From positions 22,301,411 through 22,365,410 of the forward strand of contig NC_067203.1 of NCBI RefSeq assembly GCF_026262505.1: a stretch of DNA of 64,000 bases, given 5' to 3'. The notes beneath the pieces were generated by a model. That model was not told where the DNA came from. It was given only the letters and a program-made list of their open reading frames with translations, and searched no databases. Positions 20,502 through 31,324 of this stretch are shown here, in pieces (position 1 is the stretch's first letter; each line of letters begins with the position of its first letter). The translations under genes and the position numbers were made by a program. This DNA comes from Trichomonas vaginalis G3 (taxonomy: Eukaryota > Parabasalia > Trichomonadida > Trichomonadidae).

Positions 20502-22240
20502 TTAAGCTTCGTTCAATTTCTTGATGATTTTGTTTTCTTCAATAAAACTATATATGACATCTCCTCGTTTTTCTTCATAGTACTTCCCAATAATAGCGTT
20601 AAGAGAATCAAGAACTAACTGGATGTGATCTGAAATGAAAGATTTGATCGCTTTGAGTATTCCAATCTGAACAGCTGCTTCTACAGCATCAAACCTGTGA
20701 AATTCGATATACTTTGAAATAATTGTAATTAAAGATCTTTTAACTTCAAATTCACATTCCAAAGCAATGCAAACAAGTTCCTCAAAATCATTACTGTCGA
20801 TTGCGTCTAATGTTTCTCTGATTAAAAATTTGTAAGAAACACAAGCTTCAAGGAACCCAATGGCACTCAGTCTACAGTCATTATCATACATAATGTTCAT
20901 GTAATATCTTAAAGCATGGGATGCCATTTTCCTTTCTATAATAATTAAAAATACAATTACGTTGATCTCGATTTTGGCCATTAAAGGAATTCGGAGAGCT
21001 TCCATTAAGTCAGTCATTGTTTTGATGTCTTCGTCATTAAAACATGATACGAGTCTTCTCAGGAAATTTGGGCAACCATATCTTTCCAGTTCGAAAAGAT
21101 AGTTAATCTCTTCTGGAAAAGCAGTTAGACCGCTTTTCAAAATAACGATGATATCTTTATAACACCGATTAAACATTGTATTGTGGTAAATAAAACTTAT
21201 TATTGATCGAAATTCTTCTTTCTTTGGATTACGTTCAAATAATTTGGCGAATAATGGAACAATTCTATGTGCCTGAAAAAGAAAATCAAATTGTTCAATT
21301 GGATGGTATGTTAAATATTTTTCATTGTCTGGAATAATGGAAAGTACTCTTGTGAGGATTTTAATTGCGTTGTAGTTATCTTTTGATAATCTTTGATTGT
21401 CCAATGCAATAGTGTACAAGAGGTCGATTATTTCTGAATCTTTAAGAAATTCGAGAACTTCATCATAATTTGATAGCTTATATATTATTTTAAGTACAAA
21501 AGGATAATTATCATAGTCTTGTACTGCCAGAATTTTTATCTAGTCTGAGAGAAAACTTGTATTAATATATGTTGATGGATCAACAGAGAATTTTTTATCT
21601 TTGAACATGCCTAGTAAATGATAGAAAAATTCCCAATTGTTATTAATTTCTTTAGGATTCATGTCTTTTATTTTGTTAAGTTGTTGTAACGCTTGTGTGA
21701 AAGCTTCATCTTGTTGATTGCTATCATTCATTGACAAGGAAGATACTGATGAAATGAATGATATATCATCGAATGATTGTTTGTAGTCAATCATTCAGGA
21801 TTCACTCCAACGATAAAGAGTATTCAATTTTTAATTAGTTTACAAATTTTAATTGTTATTGTATTTCTTGAAAATCCACTTTTTGGATCTTTCTGCTTAA
21901 TAACATCTAATGATGACAAAATAAATACATTATATAGTGATATTACTATTACACTGCCCACTTTCAGACCAAAAATTGCTAAACTCATGGGCTTTTGTTT
22001 ATGAAATTTACATATCGTTGTCATGAACCTAAAAATTGTATTATAAATCGGTTTGGTCCATCTCTTTTAAATATTTTATGAAAATAACTATATCATATTA
22101 CTTCGAGGCTTACTGTTTCATATATGATATCAATTTTATAGGGATAGGAAACAGTTGCAGCATCTTGAAAGATTATCTGCTCTGATAATTAACATTACGA
22201 AGAACATTAAATTTTTAGATGGTATTGCAAAACACTTTGT
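20424..22240 (-). repeat. Tandem segmental duplication, copy 1
   Basis: The gene plus flanks match 23858-25640 in the same orientation, offset by about 3.47 kb. Homology runs from the 3' flank (ATGATTCATAAC on the minus strand) through the gene to upstream sequence sharing GCATCTTGAAAG and ATAACTATATCATA. Confidence 0.85.
20502..21794 (-). pseudogene. Helical-repeat (ARM-like) protein, copy 1, with in-frame TAG
   Basis: Starts MIDYKQSFDDISFISSVSS and runs 84 codons to SFLSD, then TAG at 21540-21542. It continues in the same frame as IKILAVQDYDNYPFVLKII and LSNYDEVLEFLKDSEIIDL to KKLNEA and a stop. Repeated amphipathic helices (NYNAIKILTRVLSIIPDNEK, EEFRSIISFIYHNTMF, EVKRSLITIISKYIEFHR) suggest an armadillo/HEAT-like solenoid. 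Compared with copy 2 the last roughly 17 codons (homologous to NLTDFLEALNQLVE) lie in a different frame after the stop, so copy 1 also has a shortened C-terminus. It is either a pseudogene, a read-through gene, or a protein initiated after the TAG. Function unknown. Confidence 0.7.
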
Positions 22241-23857
22241 GCCTCTACATGGAAAATGTGATATTTACCACCCAAGTTTTTTCTAACTTTTACAACTCAC
22301 TCTTCTAAATCGCCATTGTCTTTTTTATTTTATTATACTATTATATTCCTACTAAAATATATCAATTATGTTGCATACTAAGTTCGGTCAACGATAGAAA
22401 TTGAGTGGAAATTAATCGTCGAGGAAGTACGATTATGTAAAGTAAAAAATGTTGTGGGGTTTTTAATATTATATATTATTTTATAATAAAATTTTTTGAG
22501 TCATTTTAAGAAGCACATATAATTTTTTGAATTTAAAAATTAAAGTAGTGTCAAACGAATTTATCACTTAATTTAATACTCAGATTTCTTAAAATTAATG
22601 AAAAAAAGGTTTTCTGAGAACTTTTGAGAATAGTTTTCAAATTCCATTATTGAAAATATATAGGTATTGTATGAAATTCAAACTCTATATTTATTAAAAT
22701 TCTAAATTTTTAATAAAATAACTTTTCAGAGGAATATAATTTTGAATGGTTGATTAATAAGTATAAAAATGTCTACGATTTTAAGGAGGGAATTGTTCCT
22801 TATGAGGTATACATCATAACTATATACCTCATAAGGAACAATTCCCTCTTGATATCCTGGATATTTTTGAATATATTTTTTTAATTAAAGTTCTCAAAAG
22901 TATTATCAAAAGTGATTTTTTAAAAATATCTCCAATTAATTAACTAATTAAAAGTATTATATTTTTAAAATTAAATAGTTTTTCAATTTTTTTGAAGGAA
23001 TTGAGATACTTCCCACGACAATAAAATTGAGAGGTTTACATTATGACTGATCTTAGCATGCAACAATTATACAGAAGAATCAAATATTTTTTTTCAATGA
23101 TTTAGAAAAGAATCATATTTTCCAAATTTTTAAATCGATCATAGTTTACCATCAAATGTAATATATAATTCTATATAGATAGCCAGGTATTGTTAATAAT
23201 ATAAAAATATTTCAAGTTCAAATTAATGATTTGTTTCATATGTTTAGAAATAATAGTAAACAGCTAGAAAATAATAAATAATATCATGATTATATTCACA
23301 GGAAAGTTCAAGATATATTTTGTGGTTTGCATTTTGATAATAAATATGAATAAAATGTGTATTAAACTCGCAAGTTTAGACTTATCATCATAATTATGCT
23401 ATCAATTAGTGACTATTGATACAAAACAAGCAACATTAGATCTGTAATGTCCCCCGTTTTGTTATCTGTTTGTATGCATAATGTCATACCACAATGACTA
23501 GTCAATCTGTGGTTTCAATATCGTTTTAAATTTATTATCCCAAAATAGTACTTTGGTTATCATTGACAATACGTGTGGTTGCAAATGTTGTAATGTTTCG
23601 AAAAAAATAAAGGTATCAAATTTAAACATGTGATTCTCTGGATCTTTGCTAGACAGCAAATGAATAAAAAGTTAAATGAGTTAGTAGGCTCGCTGTGTGC
23701 CTACTCACTGTAAATATGCCAAAATAGTTTTTCATTTTTTGGAAAAAAGTTACCTTCCTGCTGCAATATCCCATTAAAGGCTTGCAATAAAAAAATTCTG
23801 GAGTGTCAAAAAAAAATTAAATATTTTATTTGAAATATTGGAATGTGTTGTAAAACA
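22241..23857. other. Gene-free spacer between tandem paralogues
   Basis: About 1.6 kb of AT-rich DNA without a supported gene. It contains the long hairpin at 22786-22848. TTCTGAGAACTTTTGAGAATAG near 22605 is loosely mirrored by AAAGTTCTCAAAAGTATTA near 22888, which may be the ends of a small repeat around the hairpin. Confidence 0.6.
22786..22848. repeat. Perfect hairpin, 26-bp arms, 11-nt loop
   Basis: The arm begins GAGGGAATTGTTCCTTATGA and ends GGTATA. The mirror arm ends at 22848. The stem shares GGAATTGTT, TATGA and GTA at the same spacing with the hairpins at 8393 and 8517. Confidence 0.95.
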
Positions 23858-25640
23858 TACAGTTATGAATCATTTAACTCAGCTATTCGACGAGTTGATT
23901 CAATGCTTCTAGAAAATCAGTGAGATTTTCGAAAACTTCATCAGTTTTAGGATCTTCATCATTATCAAGATCTTCTAAAGCTTCATCCAATTTCTCAATG
24001 ATTTTGTTTTCATCGATCAAACCATATATGATAGCTCCTTGATTTTCTTCATAGTACTTCCCAATAATAGCGTTAAGAGAATCAAGAACTAATTGGATGT
24101 GATCTGGAATGAAAGATTTGATCGCTTTGAGTATTCCAATCTGAACAGCTGTTTCTGCTGCATCAAACTTGTGAAACTCAATATACCTTGAAATAATTGT
24201 AATTAAAGATCTTTTAACTTCAAATTCACAATATAAGGAAATGCAAACAAGGCTCTTAAAATCACTTTTATAGATTGCGTCTAACGCGTCTTTGACTAAA
24301 ATATCATTAGAAACACAAGCTTCAAAGAACCGAATGGCACTCAATTTGCAATCCATATCACACAATATGAACATGTAAAATCTAAAAGCATCCTCCGCCA
24401 TTTTTCTTTCTAAAATAATTGAAAATACAATTTCGTTGACCTCGATTTTGGCCATTAAAGGAATTCGGAGAGCTTCCATTAAGCTAGTCATGGTTTCGAT
24501 CTCATCACAATCAATAGAATTTAAGAGAATTCCCATGAAATGTGGGTCACCAGGTCTTTGCATTTCGAAAAGATAGTTAATCTCTTCTGGGTAAACAGCT
24601 AGAATGCTTTTCAAAATAGCGATAATACCTTTATAACACCGATCAAACATTGTATTTTGGTAAATAAAACTTATTATTGATCGAAATTCTTCTTTGCTTG
24701 GATTATATTCTAACAATTTGGCAAATAGTGGAACAATTCTATCTGGTGCAGCAAGGGACTCAAATTCTTCAATTGAGTGGTATCTTAGATATTTTTCATT
24801 GTCTGGAATAATGGAAAGTACTCTTGTGAGGATTTTAATTGCGTTGTAGTTATCTGTTGATAATCTTTGATTATCCAATGCAATACTGTATAAGAGGTCG
24901 ATTATATCTGAATCTTTAAGAAATTCGAGAACTTCATTATAATTTGATAGTTTATATATTATTTTAAGTACAAAAGGATAGCTATCATAGTCTTGTACTG
25001 CCAGAATTTTTATCTAGTCTGAGAGAAAACTTGTATTAATATATGTTGATGGATCAACAGAGAATTTTTTATCTTTGAACATGCCTAGTAAATGATAGAA
25101 AAATTCCCAATTGTTATTAATTTCTTTAGGATTCATGTCTTTTATTTTGTTAAGTTTTTGCAACACTTGTGCGAAAGCTTGATCTTGTTGATTATTAACA
25201 ATTATGGGTGAGGAAGATACTGATGAAATGAATGATATATCATCGGATGATTGTTTGTAGTCAATCATTCAGGATTCACTAAAACGATAAAGAATATTCA
25301 ATTTTTAATTAGTTTACAAATTTTGATCGTTATGATATTTTTTGAAAATCCACTTTTTGGATATTTCTGCTTAATAACATCTACTGATGACAAAACAAAT
25401 ACATTATATAATAGTATTACTATTACACTGCATACTTTCATACCAAAAATTGTTCAACTCATGTACTTTTCCTTCCTTTAGAAATCATTAAGTTCAATAC
25501 CCTAAAAAATATTTTATGAAAATAACTATATCATAATAATTAGAAGCATCTTGAAAGTATATTTGCTCAGCTAAATAACATTCCAAGGCATTAGATATTC
25601 AAATGATTTTAAAACTCATGCAAAGCACGTTTTGTCTCAA
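23858..25640 (-). repeat. Tandem segmental duplication, copy 2
   Basis: Counterpart of 20424-22240. It includes about 370 bp upstream of the start codon and about 25 bp downstream of the stop. Confidence 0.85.
23883..25268 (-). pseudogene. Helical-repeat (ARM-like) protein, copy 2, with in-frame TAG
   Basis: Same architecture as copy 1: MIDYKQSSDDISFISSVSS to SFLSD, TAG at 25014-25016, then IKILAVQDYDSYPFVLKII in frame. It stays open to FLEALNQLVE and a TAG stop, about 460 coding codons. The C-terminal acidic stretch (DEALEDLDNDEDPKTDEVF) is missing from copy 1. Protein divergence from copy 1 is patchy: near identical around AVQIGILKAIKSF, HIQLVLDSLNAIIGKYYEE and LMEALRIPLMAKIE, and strongly different around RPGDPHFMGILLNSIDCDE. 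The frame is otherwise undamaged. It is a solenoid-type protein of unknown role; whether it is expressed through or after the TAG is not decidable here. Confidence 0.7.
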
Positions 25641-25892
25641 TTATGAAAATGTTTTACTGAGTTTCTGAAGTATCTTGTAAATACCGGAGTTTTCGCAGCT
25701 GTTTATCACTAAAGATTTCACGATTTTAAGAATCTTTAAAAGGAATATTAACCTATGGACACACATAGTAGATATCACTCTTTGTATCTGCTTGAGGTTC
25801 CTCATTTAGAACTAACAATTTAAAAAATAAATAAGAATAATTAATCAAATTTTGAATTTAGAACAAAAGAAATCGACAATCTAATATGTATT

Positions 25893-26555
25893 TTAATTCA
25901 TCTGGTCAAGATTTAAATTCGTTTGCTGTGGCATGGCTGCCTGTGCCATTCTCATTTCATTTTCCGCTTTGTTTCTCTTACTCATAATGAATCTGTATTT
26001 GAACCTACACTGTACATCACATCTATTACCCATTTCGGCGGCAACTCTAGTCCATTGCCTATCGCCTACTTGTGCGACGATTCTGAGTAGTTTTTCTTCT
26101 TCTTCCTGTGTCCAATTTGCTTTGGAGATACGTGGATCTATAACTCTATTCCATCTTTGCGAGCATTGTGAGCGCGTTCTATCATTTCCTACAATGCTAG
26201 CTACGTTGCCCCACTGATTTGTACCGTGAATAGCAACAGCTTCTGAAAGTCTTTGATCTTCTTCTGGAGTCCATGGTTTTGATTTTCTGCGATTTGTAGT
26301 GTGGTTTTCCATTTGTGGTACTGCAAGCATAATGACATGAATAATAGGATCAAGACGTGAAACATCTTTGAGGTATGGCCTGCAAAGCTCTTTAAGCTGA
26401 TCTATATCGATGATATGACTTGAATATTGTTTGAAAACCGTTTCTAGATTTTCTTTTGCGCTAGGCTCATCAGTATAATCTTCTGGCTTTAATGTATTTG
26501 ATACGAGATCAGCTACTGTGTCTGAAATCCTTGAGAAGCCCATATCATAATTCAT
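25893..26555 (-). CDS. Two-repeat Myb DNA-binding protein
   Basis: 220 residues. Two Myb repeats occupy about residues 93-188. The first is KPWTPEEDQRLSEAVAIHG followed by NQWGNVASIV and SQCSQRWNRVIDP. The second is KANWTQEEEEKLLRIVAQVG followed by RQWTRVAAEMG and VQCRFKYRFI. The spaced tryptophans are typical of R2R3 proteins. N-terminal helices (residues 1-80) may mediate protein contacts; the C-terminus is Gln/Asn-rich. A nuclear transcription factor is expected. T. vaginalis Myb proteins are known to regulate adhesion-related genes in response to iron, but this paralogue cannot be tied to one. An initiator TCATA lies 15 nt upstream, and the stop overlaps TAAA. Confidence 0.92.
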   Translation of the reverse strand: MNYDMGFSRISDTVADLVSNTLKPEDYTDEPSAKENLETVFKQYSSHIIDIDQLKELCRPYLKDVSRLDPIIHVIMLAVPQMENHTTNRRKSKPWTPEEDQRLSEAVAIHGTNQWGNVASIVGNDRTRSQCSQRWNRVIDPRISKANWTQEEEEKLLRIVAQVGDRQWTRVAAEMGNRCDVQCRFKYRFIMSKRNKAENEMRMAQAAMPQQTNLNLDQMN

Positions 26556-26567
26556 TACTTTTTTGGG

Positions 26568-26572
26568 TATGA
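26568..26572 (-). promoter_or_regulatory. Initiator element TCATA
   Basis: Matches TCA(Y)(T/A) on the minus strand and would start transcription 15 nt before the Myb ATG. Confidence 0.55.
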
Positions 26573-26799
26573 AAAATTAATTCAATACTTTACAGCCCGC
26601 CAATAATTACAAGGATGGATTTTTCTTATTTCATGAATTATTTGTTATTTATAATCGATGTGCAGATGAGATAATAAAAAATCCACGCTAGCATAAAAGA
26701 TTTCGAAACACAACTTGATATTTTACAGATCGGATCTAATAATTACCTTCACTTACATATACAGAATGACCTTTTTCGATTCGATATCCACTTTGTTGG

Positions 26800-28128
26800 A
26801 TGATCGAAGAAGAAAATATTCAATTTCAAAAAGACAAGATAAGTCATAGCAAACCGATTCGTAGAATCCCAAGAAATGTCCAAACATTCGGTCCAAAAGT
26901 AAAATCAGCTAGCCAGGCGAATAAATTTAATTTTCAACACGTAGTCTATGCACTTAAAAGCATCAGCGAGGGGCGAGATATATTAAGCAGCATTAAAACA
27001 GTCTCAGATCGCATAAATGACTTAAATGAATCCGATTTAGAGAAGATTGAAACAATGATTCCTTACAATGTTCTACTAGATGTGATAGTTTCAATGGGTG
27101 ATTCAGCAGATTCATCGCCAAAACCGGGTAATTTTACTCCAATACTAATAATTTTAAGTAAATTTGCTGGAAATGATTCATTTCCAGCCAATTTATTCAT
27201 TGATGAAAAAATACTACAACTAATTTTATCTGTTATCAGTAATGCAGAAGGTCTAGATAATAGAGACTATGCATTTAAGATCTTTAATACATTAGTCAGA
27301 ATTGATGTCAGTGTGCGTGACTTCCTGATAGCAAATGGCATCAAAACTATACTTTACACAGAAAGTTTACCTCCTTCTGGCATAGATTTACTATTCGCTT
27401 TCGCTTTTACCCAGCCATATTTAGAAAAAAATACAATTAGACAGATTTACTTTACTCTTCTTAATATAATACAAGGAGGGAAATCTAAATCTGTTCTACG
27501 CATCCTTGAGTATCTACAAGAAGATCTGCCAGCCGTTGAAGGTTTTGCGTTTGAATTTGCAGAATATATCTTAATAAGAATAGAAAATAAGTATGAATAT
27601 AAGATTGTTCGGAAAGTGTTTGATGTTAAAGGAAAATTAGAGATTCCTGATGAGACATGTTATATGTTTTTGTTAAACTCTCTGAAATCGAACATCGAGA
27701 AGCCATCAACACATGAATTACAGAGTTTTTTAATATGGGGATTTAGCACATTAGTATCATTCATCTCTAATTTCGACTTAGATTCATTGAAACAAATCTC
27801 AGAGTTTTTCTTCGAAAAATTTGCAAAATTTTCATATAAAATACAAGTTGTTGTTGTCAAGGCATTCTGTTTGATGGATAGTTCGTGTTTAGATGATTCT
27901 CGTTGTGTTGATGCCCTTGTGCAGTTCTCTGTTGATGAAACAATTGGCGCACACTGCATGATGAAACTTGTTTCAATAATTAAAAGAGGTAGCGAAATCT
28001 CAGAATACGCAGCAGAAAAATGCCATGAAATAGATGATTCTATCAATGACATGATGACAAATGAAGACCCTGAGAAATCTAATGCTGCAGCAACATTATC
28101 AATTACTCTTGAAGAAATGCAAAAATAA
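26800..28128 (+). CDS. Predicted armadillo-type helical protein
   Basis: 442 residues. The N-terminal 40 residues are basic and unstructured (SKPIRRIPRNVQTFGPKVKS), resembling an importin-binding or localisation region. The rest alternates amphipathic helices, for example LLDVIVSMGD, PILIILSKFAG, ILQLILSVISNAEG, YAFKIFNTLVRIDVSVRDFL and CMMKLVSIIKRGSEISEYA, ending in ATLSITLEEMQK. This is the texture of ARM/HEAT solenoids, which bind peptides or other proteins. It is not obviously a copy of the tandem genes at 20-25 kb. The stop overlaps TAAA. CCACTTTG shortly before the ATG is a weak initiator candidate. Confidence 0.7.
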   Translation: MIEEENIQFQKDKISHSKPIRRIPRNVQTFGPKVKSASQANKFNFQHVVYALKSISEGRDILSSIKTVSDRINDLNESDLEKIETMIPYNVLLDVIVSMGDSADSSPKPGNFTPILIILSKFAGNDSFPANLFIDEKILQLILSVISNAEGLDNRDYAFKIFNTLVRIDVSVRDFLIANGIKTILYTESLPPSGIDLLFAFAFTQPYLEKNTIRQIYFTLLNIIQGGKSKSVLRILEYLQEDLPAVEGFAFEFAEYILIRIENKYEYKIVRKVFDVKGKLEIPDETCYMFLLNSLKSNIEKPSTHELQSFLIWGFSTLVSFISNFDLDSLKQISEFFFEKFAKFSYKIQVVVVKAFCLMDSSCLDDSRCVDALVQFSVDETIGAHCMMKLVSIIKRGSEISEYAAEKCHEIDDSINDMMTNEDPEKSNAAATLSITLEEMQK

Positions 28129-28500
28129 ACTTTTTTTATATTATTGTTCTTTTAAATGTTACTATCATGTTTAATTCTCGAGCATTGACTATGATTCATT
28201 GTTGAAATAGTGCTCTATGATTACTGCTTACAAATGATTTATAATTGCGTGTTTTGCAATTATTTTCAAATTTCTTTAAAATATCTATATTTCTTGGTTT
28301 TAAAGAGATGTGGTCCTAGATGACATTGTTCTTATATCAACTAAGCAATTTAATGTTAAATTATTTATTCAAGATCGCATTTTGTCATGTAAATTACTCA
28401 AGAAATTATTTGCCAAAATTTTTTGTAAACAAATTTTATATATGATCGATTGCCTCTCAAATTTCAACAGGTTGAATTTAAAGAAATTTTATTTAGTTTC
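28129..28500. other. Intergenic, nothing recognised
   Basis: AT-rich. A short plus-strand frame at 28310-28504 has no protein-like pattern. Confidence 0.55.
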
Positions 28501-29202
28501 ATGACCAAACCAACAACATACGTCTCATTTGATATTGATGGAACCCTTGTTCTTGGACACAATGCTCTTAAAGAGCATCATGGTGCATTCCAGAGGGCAG
28601 TTTCAGAAATGTTCGGCGAATGTGGCATGCCAATCCCATTCCTTGGCCATCCTGTTGATGGTTGGATGGACATGAAGATCATTGAGGCAATGATCAAGAA
28701 GCTTGGAGTAGAATACACACCAGAACAATTACAAAAGTGCTTATCGTTAAGCGAAGACTACTATTGTGCTGCTGCTACTCAAAAATCCGAAGTTCTCCCA
28801 GGTATTGAGCACCTCCTTCAGGTTTTAAGCGAAATGCCTAACGTTGAAATCGGAATTGCATCTGGAAACCTTCCACGCATTGCCTGGCATAAACTTGAAC
28901 TATCTGGAATCGCCAAATACTTTAAGAACAAGCTCGGAGGCTTTGGTGTTGTTGAAAATAGAAATGAAGCAGTTAAAGCATCAAGAAAGAACGCCGAAGA
29001 ATTCCACCATACAACATTCAAGACACATATACATGTTGGTGATACACCAAGTGATATTACAGCTGGTCAATACGCTGGAGCAATCCCTGTTGCAGTCAGG
29101 ACTGGTCTTACAAACTGGGAATCATTCCCACAGCCATGCCATGAGTTCAAGAATCTCGATGTCGATTTCAATGAATTCATGAAGTTAATAGATTCTCAAT
29201 AA
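28501..29202 (+). CDS. HAD-superfamily phosphatase
   Basis: 233 residues from MTKPTTYVSFDIDGTLV. This start places the catalytic DxD motif (DIDGT) near residue 10, as usual; the frame extends 17 codons further upstream only without an ATG. Motif II is IASGN. A lysine region (RNEAVKASRKNAEEF) and motif IV GDTPSDITAG follow. The helical cap lies between residues about 20 and 90 (LKEHHGAFQRAVSEMFGECG). The layout matches phosphoglycolate phosphatase or beta-phosphoglucomutase-like enzymes that hydrolyse small phosphate esters; the substrate cannot be inferred. The protein looks complete and cytosolic. Confidence 0.9.
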   Translation: MTKPTTYVSFDIDGTLVLGHNALKEHHGAFQRAVSEMFGECGMPIPFLGHPVDGWMDMKIIEAMIKKLGVEYTPEQLQKCLSLSEDYYCAAATQKSEVLPGIEHLLQVLSEMPNVEIGIASGNLPRIAWHKLELSGIAKYFKNKLGGFGVVENRNEAVKASRKNAEEFHHTTFKTHIHVGDTPSDITAGQYAGAIPVAVRTGLTNWESFPQPCHEFKNLDVDFNEFMKLIDSQ

Positions 29203-29593
29203 GCCGATATAAACTTGTACAATACATGAATAAATAGCTCTTATATATTTTAAGTATATGCGCACGCTCAAACTTGTCCTTTTTAAAAATATTTTGTATG
29301 GCCAGATTTTATTTTGAAACTTTTTGGCAAAATTAATATAAATTCCTATAAGTATAGAACTTTTTGATTAATTGTAGCTATTCAAATTGTAGTTTTATCT
29401 AAATAGGAATTAGGCATATTCGATTTTTTGATTTCCTATGGTGCAAATATGTTGAACTGTATGAATAGATCTTAATTGTATTAGAATTTAAAATAAAAGA
29501 AAGGAAGAAAAAATTAGTAATTTGAATAAGTTTATAAACGAATTTTGACAACAAATAATCATAAGATAGATACTTGCCTGGATGCGTAAGTGC
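29203..29593. other. Intergenic, nothing recognised
   Basis: AT-rich DNA between convergent genes. Confidence 0.55.
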
Positions 29594-29989
29594 TTAATAG
29601 CCATCACCTTCGGCCTTGCCCCAAAGGATGATGAAGGCAATTAAACCGATTGCAGTTGCTGCATCACCACCCATCATGAATCCGAAGCATATGCCATCAA
29701 TTGTGCCACAATGCCAAAATACTGCAATTAAAGCAATGCAAGAAACAATGCTGCAAAGAAGGTAGAAAAGAACTGAGTCTGCTGTAAAGATATTGCATCC
29801 TTCTGTATCTTCTACGTAATCATCGCCCATTTTTGTTGATAATGAGATGCCAAAAATGCAAGAAAGTGTTGCTGGAATAATTCCGAAAAGTGGCCACCAC
29901 TGTTTGGTGATAGCGCATCCTGCGATATAAAGAACAAGAGCAATTGTGCCAAATATGCCGATAACGATGTATGGCGCAGCTTGAATCAT
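29594..29989 (-). CDS. Small four-helix membrane protein
   Basis: 131 residues, starting MIQAAPYIVIGIFGTI. Further upstream in-frame codons exist but the added sequence is unlike the rest. Four hydrophobic helices are visible: YIVIGIFGTIALVLYIAG, WWPLFGIIPATLSCIFGI, SVLFYLLCSIVSCIALIAVF and GLIAFIILWG. An acidic loop (MGDDYVEDTEGC) lies between helices 2 and 3. Cysteines recur in helices. I do not recognise the family. Confidence 0.7.
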   Translation of the reverse strand: MIQAAPYIVIGIFGTIALVLYIAGCAITKQWWPLFGIIPATLSCIFGISLSTKMGDDYVEDTEGCNIFTADSVLFYLLCSIVSCIALIAVFWHCGTIDGICFGFMMGGDAATAIGLIAFIILWGKAEGDGY

Positions 29990-31324
29990 TTTTTTATAAA
30001 AAAAAATTTTCCCAACGGTTTGATAAAATTTTATGTCAGACAACGTCGTTTTCAGACTAAGTTGCCATAAAAATTGATTCATTACTATTTATAAGTCAGA
30101 ATTTCCAAAATGGTGGCATAAAAATTAATCTTATTATGAAATTTAAAGATACACGGCCTGTAATTGTCATATTTAATCTCCTGAAATAAATTAATAAAAT
30201 AGTTTTATCATTAAATTAGTTATTTATGTTGGCTTCATTAGACACATTTATTTCAATACTGTTTTGAGAAATTTGGAAGATATTAATATAATAACTCCTT
30301 ATGTCTAGAAAGAATATATTATTTAACTTCAATTTTCGAGTCATAATGTATCATGAATAATATGTCTATGTTGTAGTCTTTTGATTTATGAAACTATAAC
30401 TAGAAATTAACAGTGTAAACCATATTTAGTGATAATTTGATTCTTTATCCTTAATGAGAAAATTCGATGAAATATCTTAACTTCAGCAGTTTCAAATTGG
30501 ACCATTAGCCCACTGACTTTTGAAAACAAATATAAATTTACCTGATTTTATCTTAAATTTCATCATATCAATAAAGAATTAATATCAATTTTGTAACCAC
30601 TGAGCAAAAGATCTTCACACTAGAATACTCAGAATGCAAAAGGTAGTCAACAACTAATATGTTTCAGAACATCCTCGTCAATTTTCATTGGATAACTTTT
30701 TTTTTTCAAATTTCATGACATATTAAGAATTAATATTAATATTGCAACCACTGAGCAAAAGATCTTCACACTAGAATACTCAGAATGCAAAAGGTAGTCA
30801 ACAACTAATATGTTTTAGAATATCCTCATCAATTTTCATTGGATAATTTTATTTCTCAACCTTAGAAGAAAATTTTCTTATAGATATAATCTATTTTATA
30901 TGTTAATGTTAAATGTAAAATAAAAATAGCTGGGACAGGATGCGAAAAGTGAATTGTGATATGAAATTGTGAGAATCTCCTAGAATATTTTGACTACTTC
31001 TCTCGATTTTAAATTTTACATACGCATTTTGTCCCCAAGTTTATCTGTTGTGCTATTTGTAGTGTAAATAAGTTTTTTTTTCTCCATGCACCACGAAGAG
31101 GAGCTTCTGATTTACTATCATTATTGTGTTAATTGCTCCAAAAATCAATTCAATACCTTTCAAAATTTGAATACCAAATTTAAGTGAAAAGTGGCATAAA
31201 TCATTAAATTTCCAATTTTTCGATGCGTTAGTATCCAACAATTTTAACACTTCTATCACTGAAAGCAATTGCGCTTAGGGCTATAATCACAAGTATTGTA
31301 GCTGGAATTAAAGGTTTCTACGAA
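29990..31324. other. Intergenic with tandem duplication
   Basis: AT-rich and without a supported gene. It holds the two-copy tandem repeat at 30553-30855. The codons just before 31325 stay open in the frame of the next gene back to about 31232 (TLLSLKAIALRAIITSIVAG), so that gene may be 5' truncated. Confidence 0.55.
30553..30855. repeat. Two tandem 151-bp direct repeats
   Basis: Both units contain CCACTGAGCAAAAGATCTTC, then CACACTAGAATACTCAGAATG and AAAAGGTAGTCAACAACTAA, and end TTTTCATTGGATAA. The units are 151 bp apart and differ at only a few bases, mostly at the ends. Confidence 0.9.

Noticed and set aside
31053-31268. 71-codon minus-strand frame upstream of the unknown gene
   Set aside because: It overlaps the open 5' extension of the plus-strand gene and lacks protein-like features.
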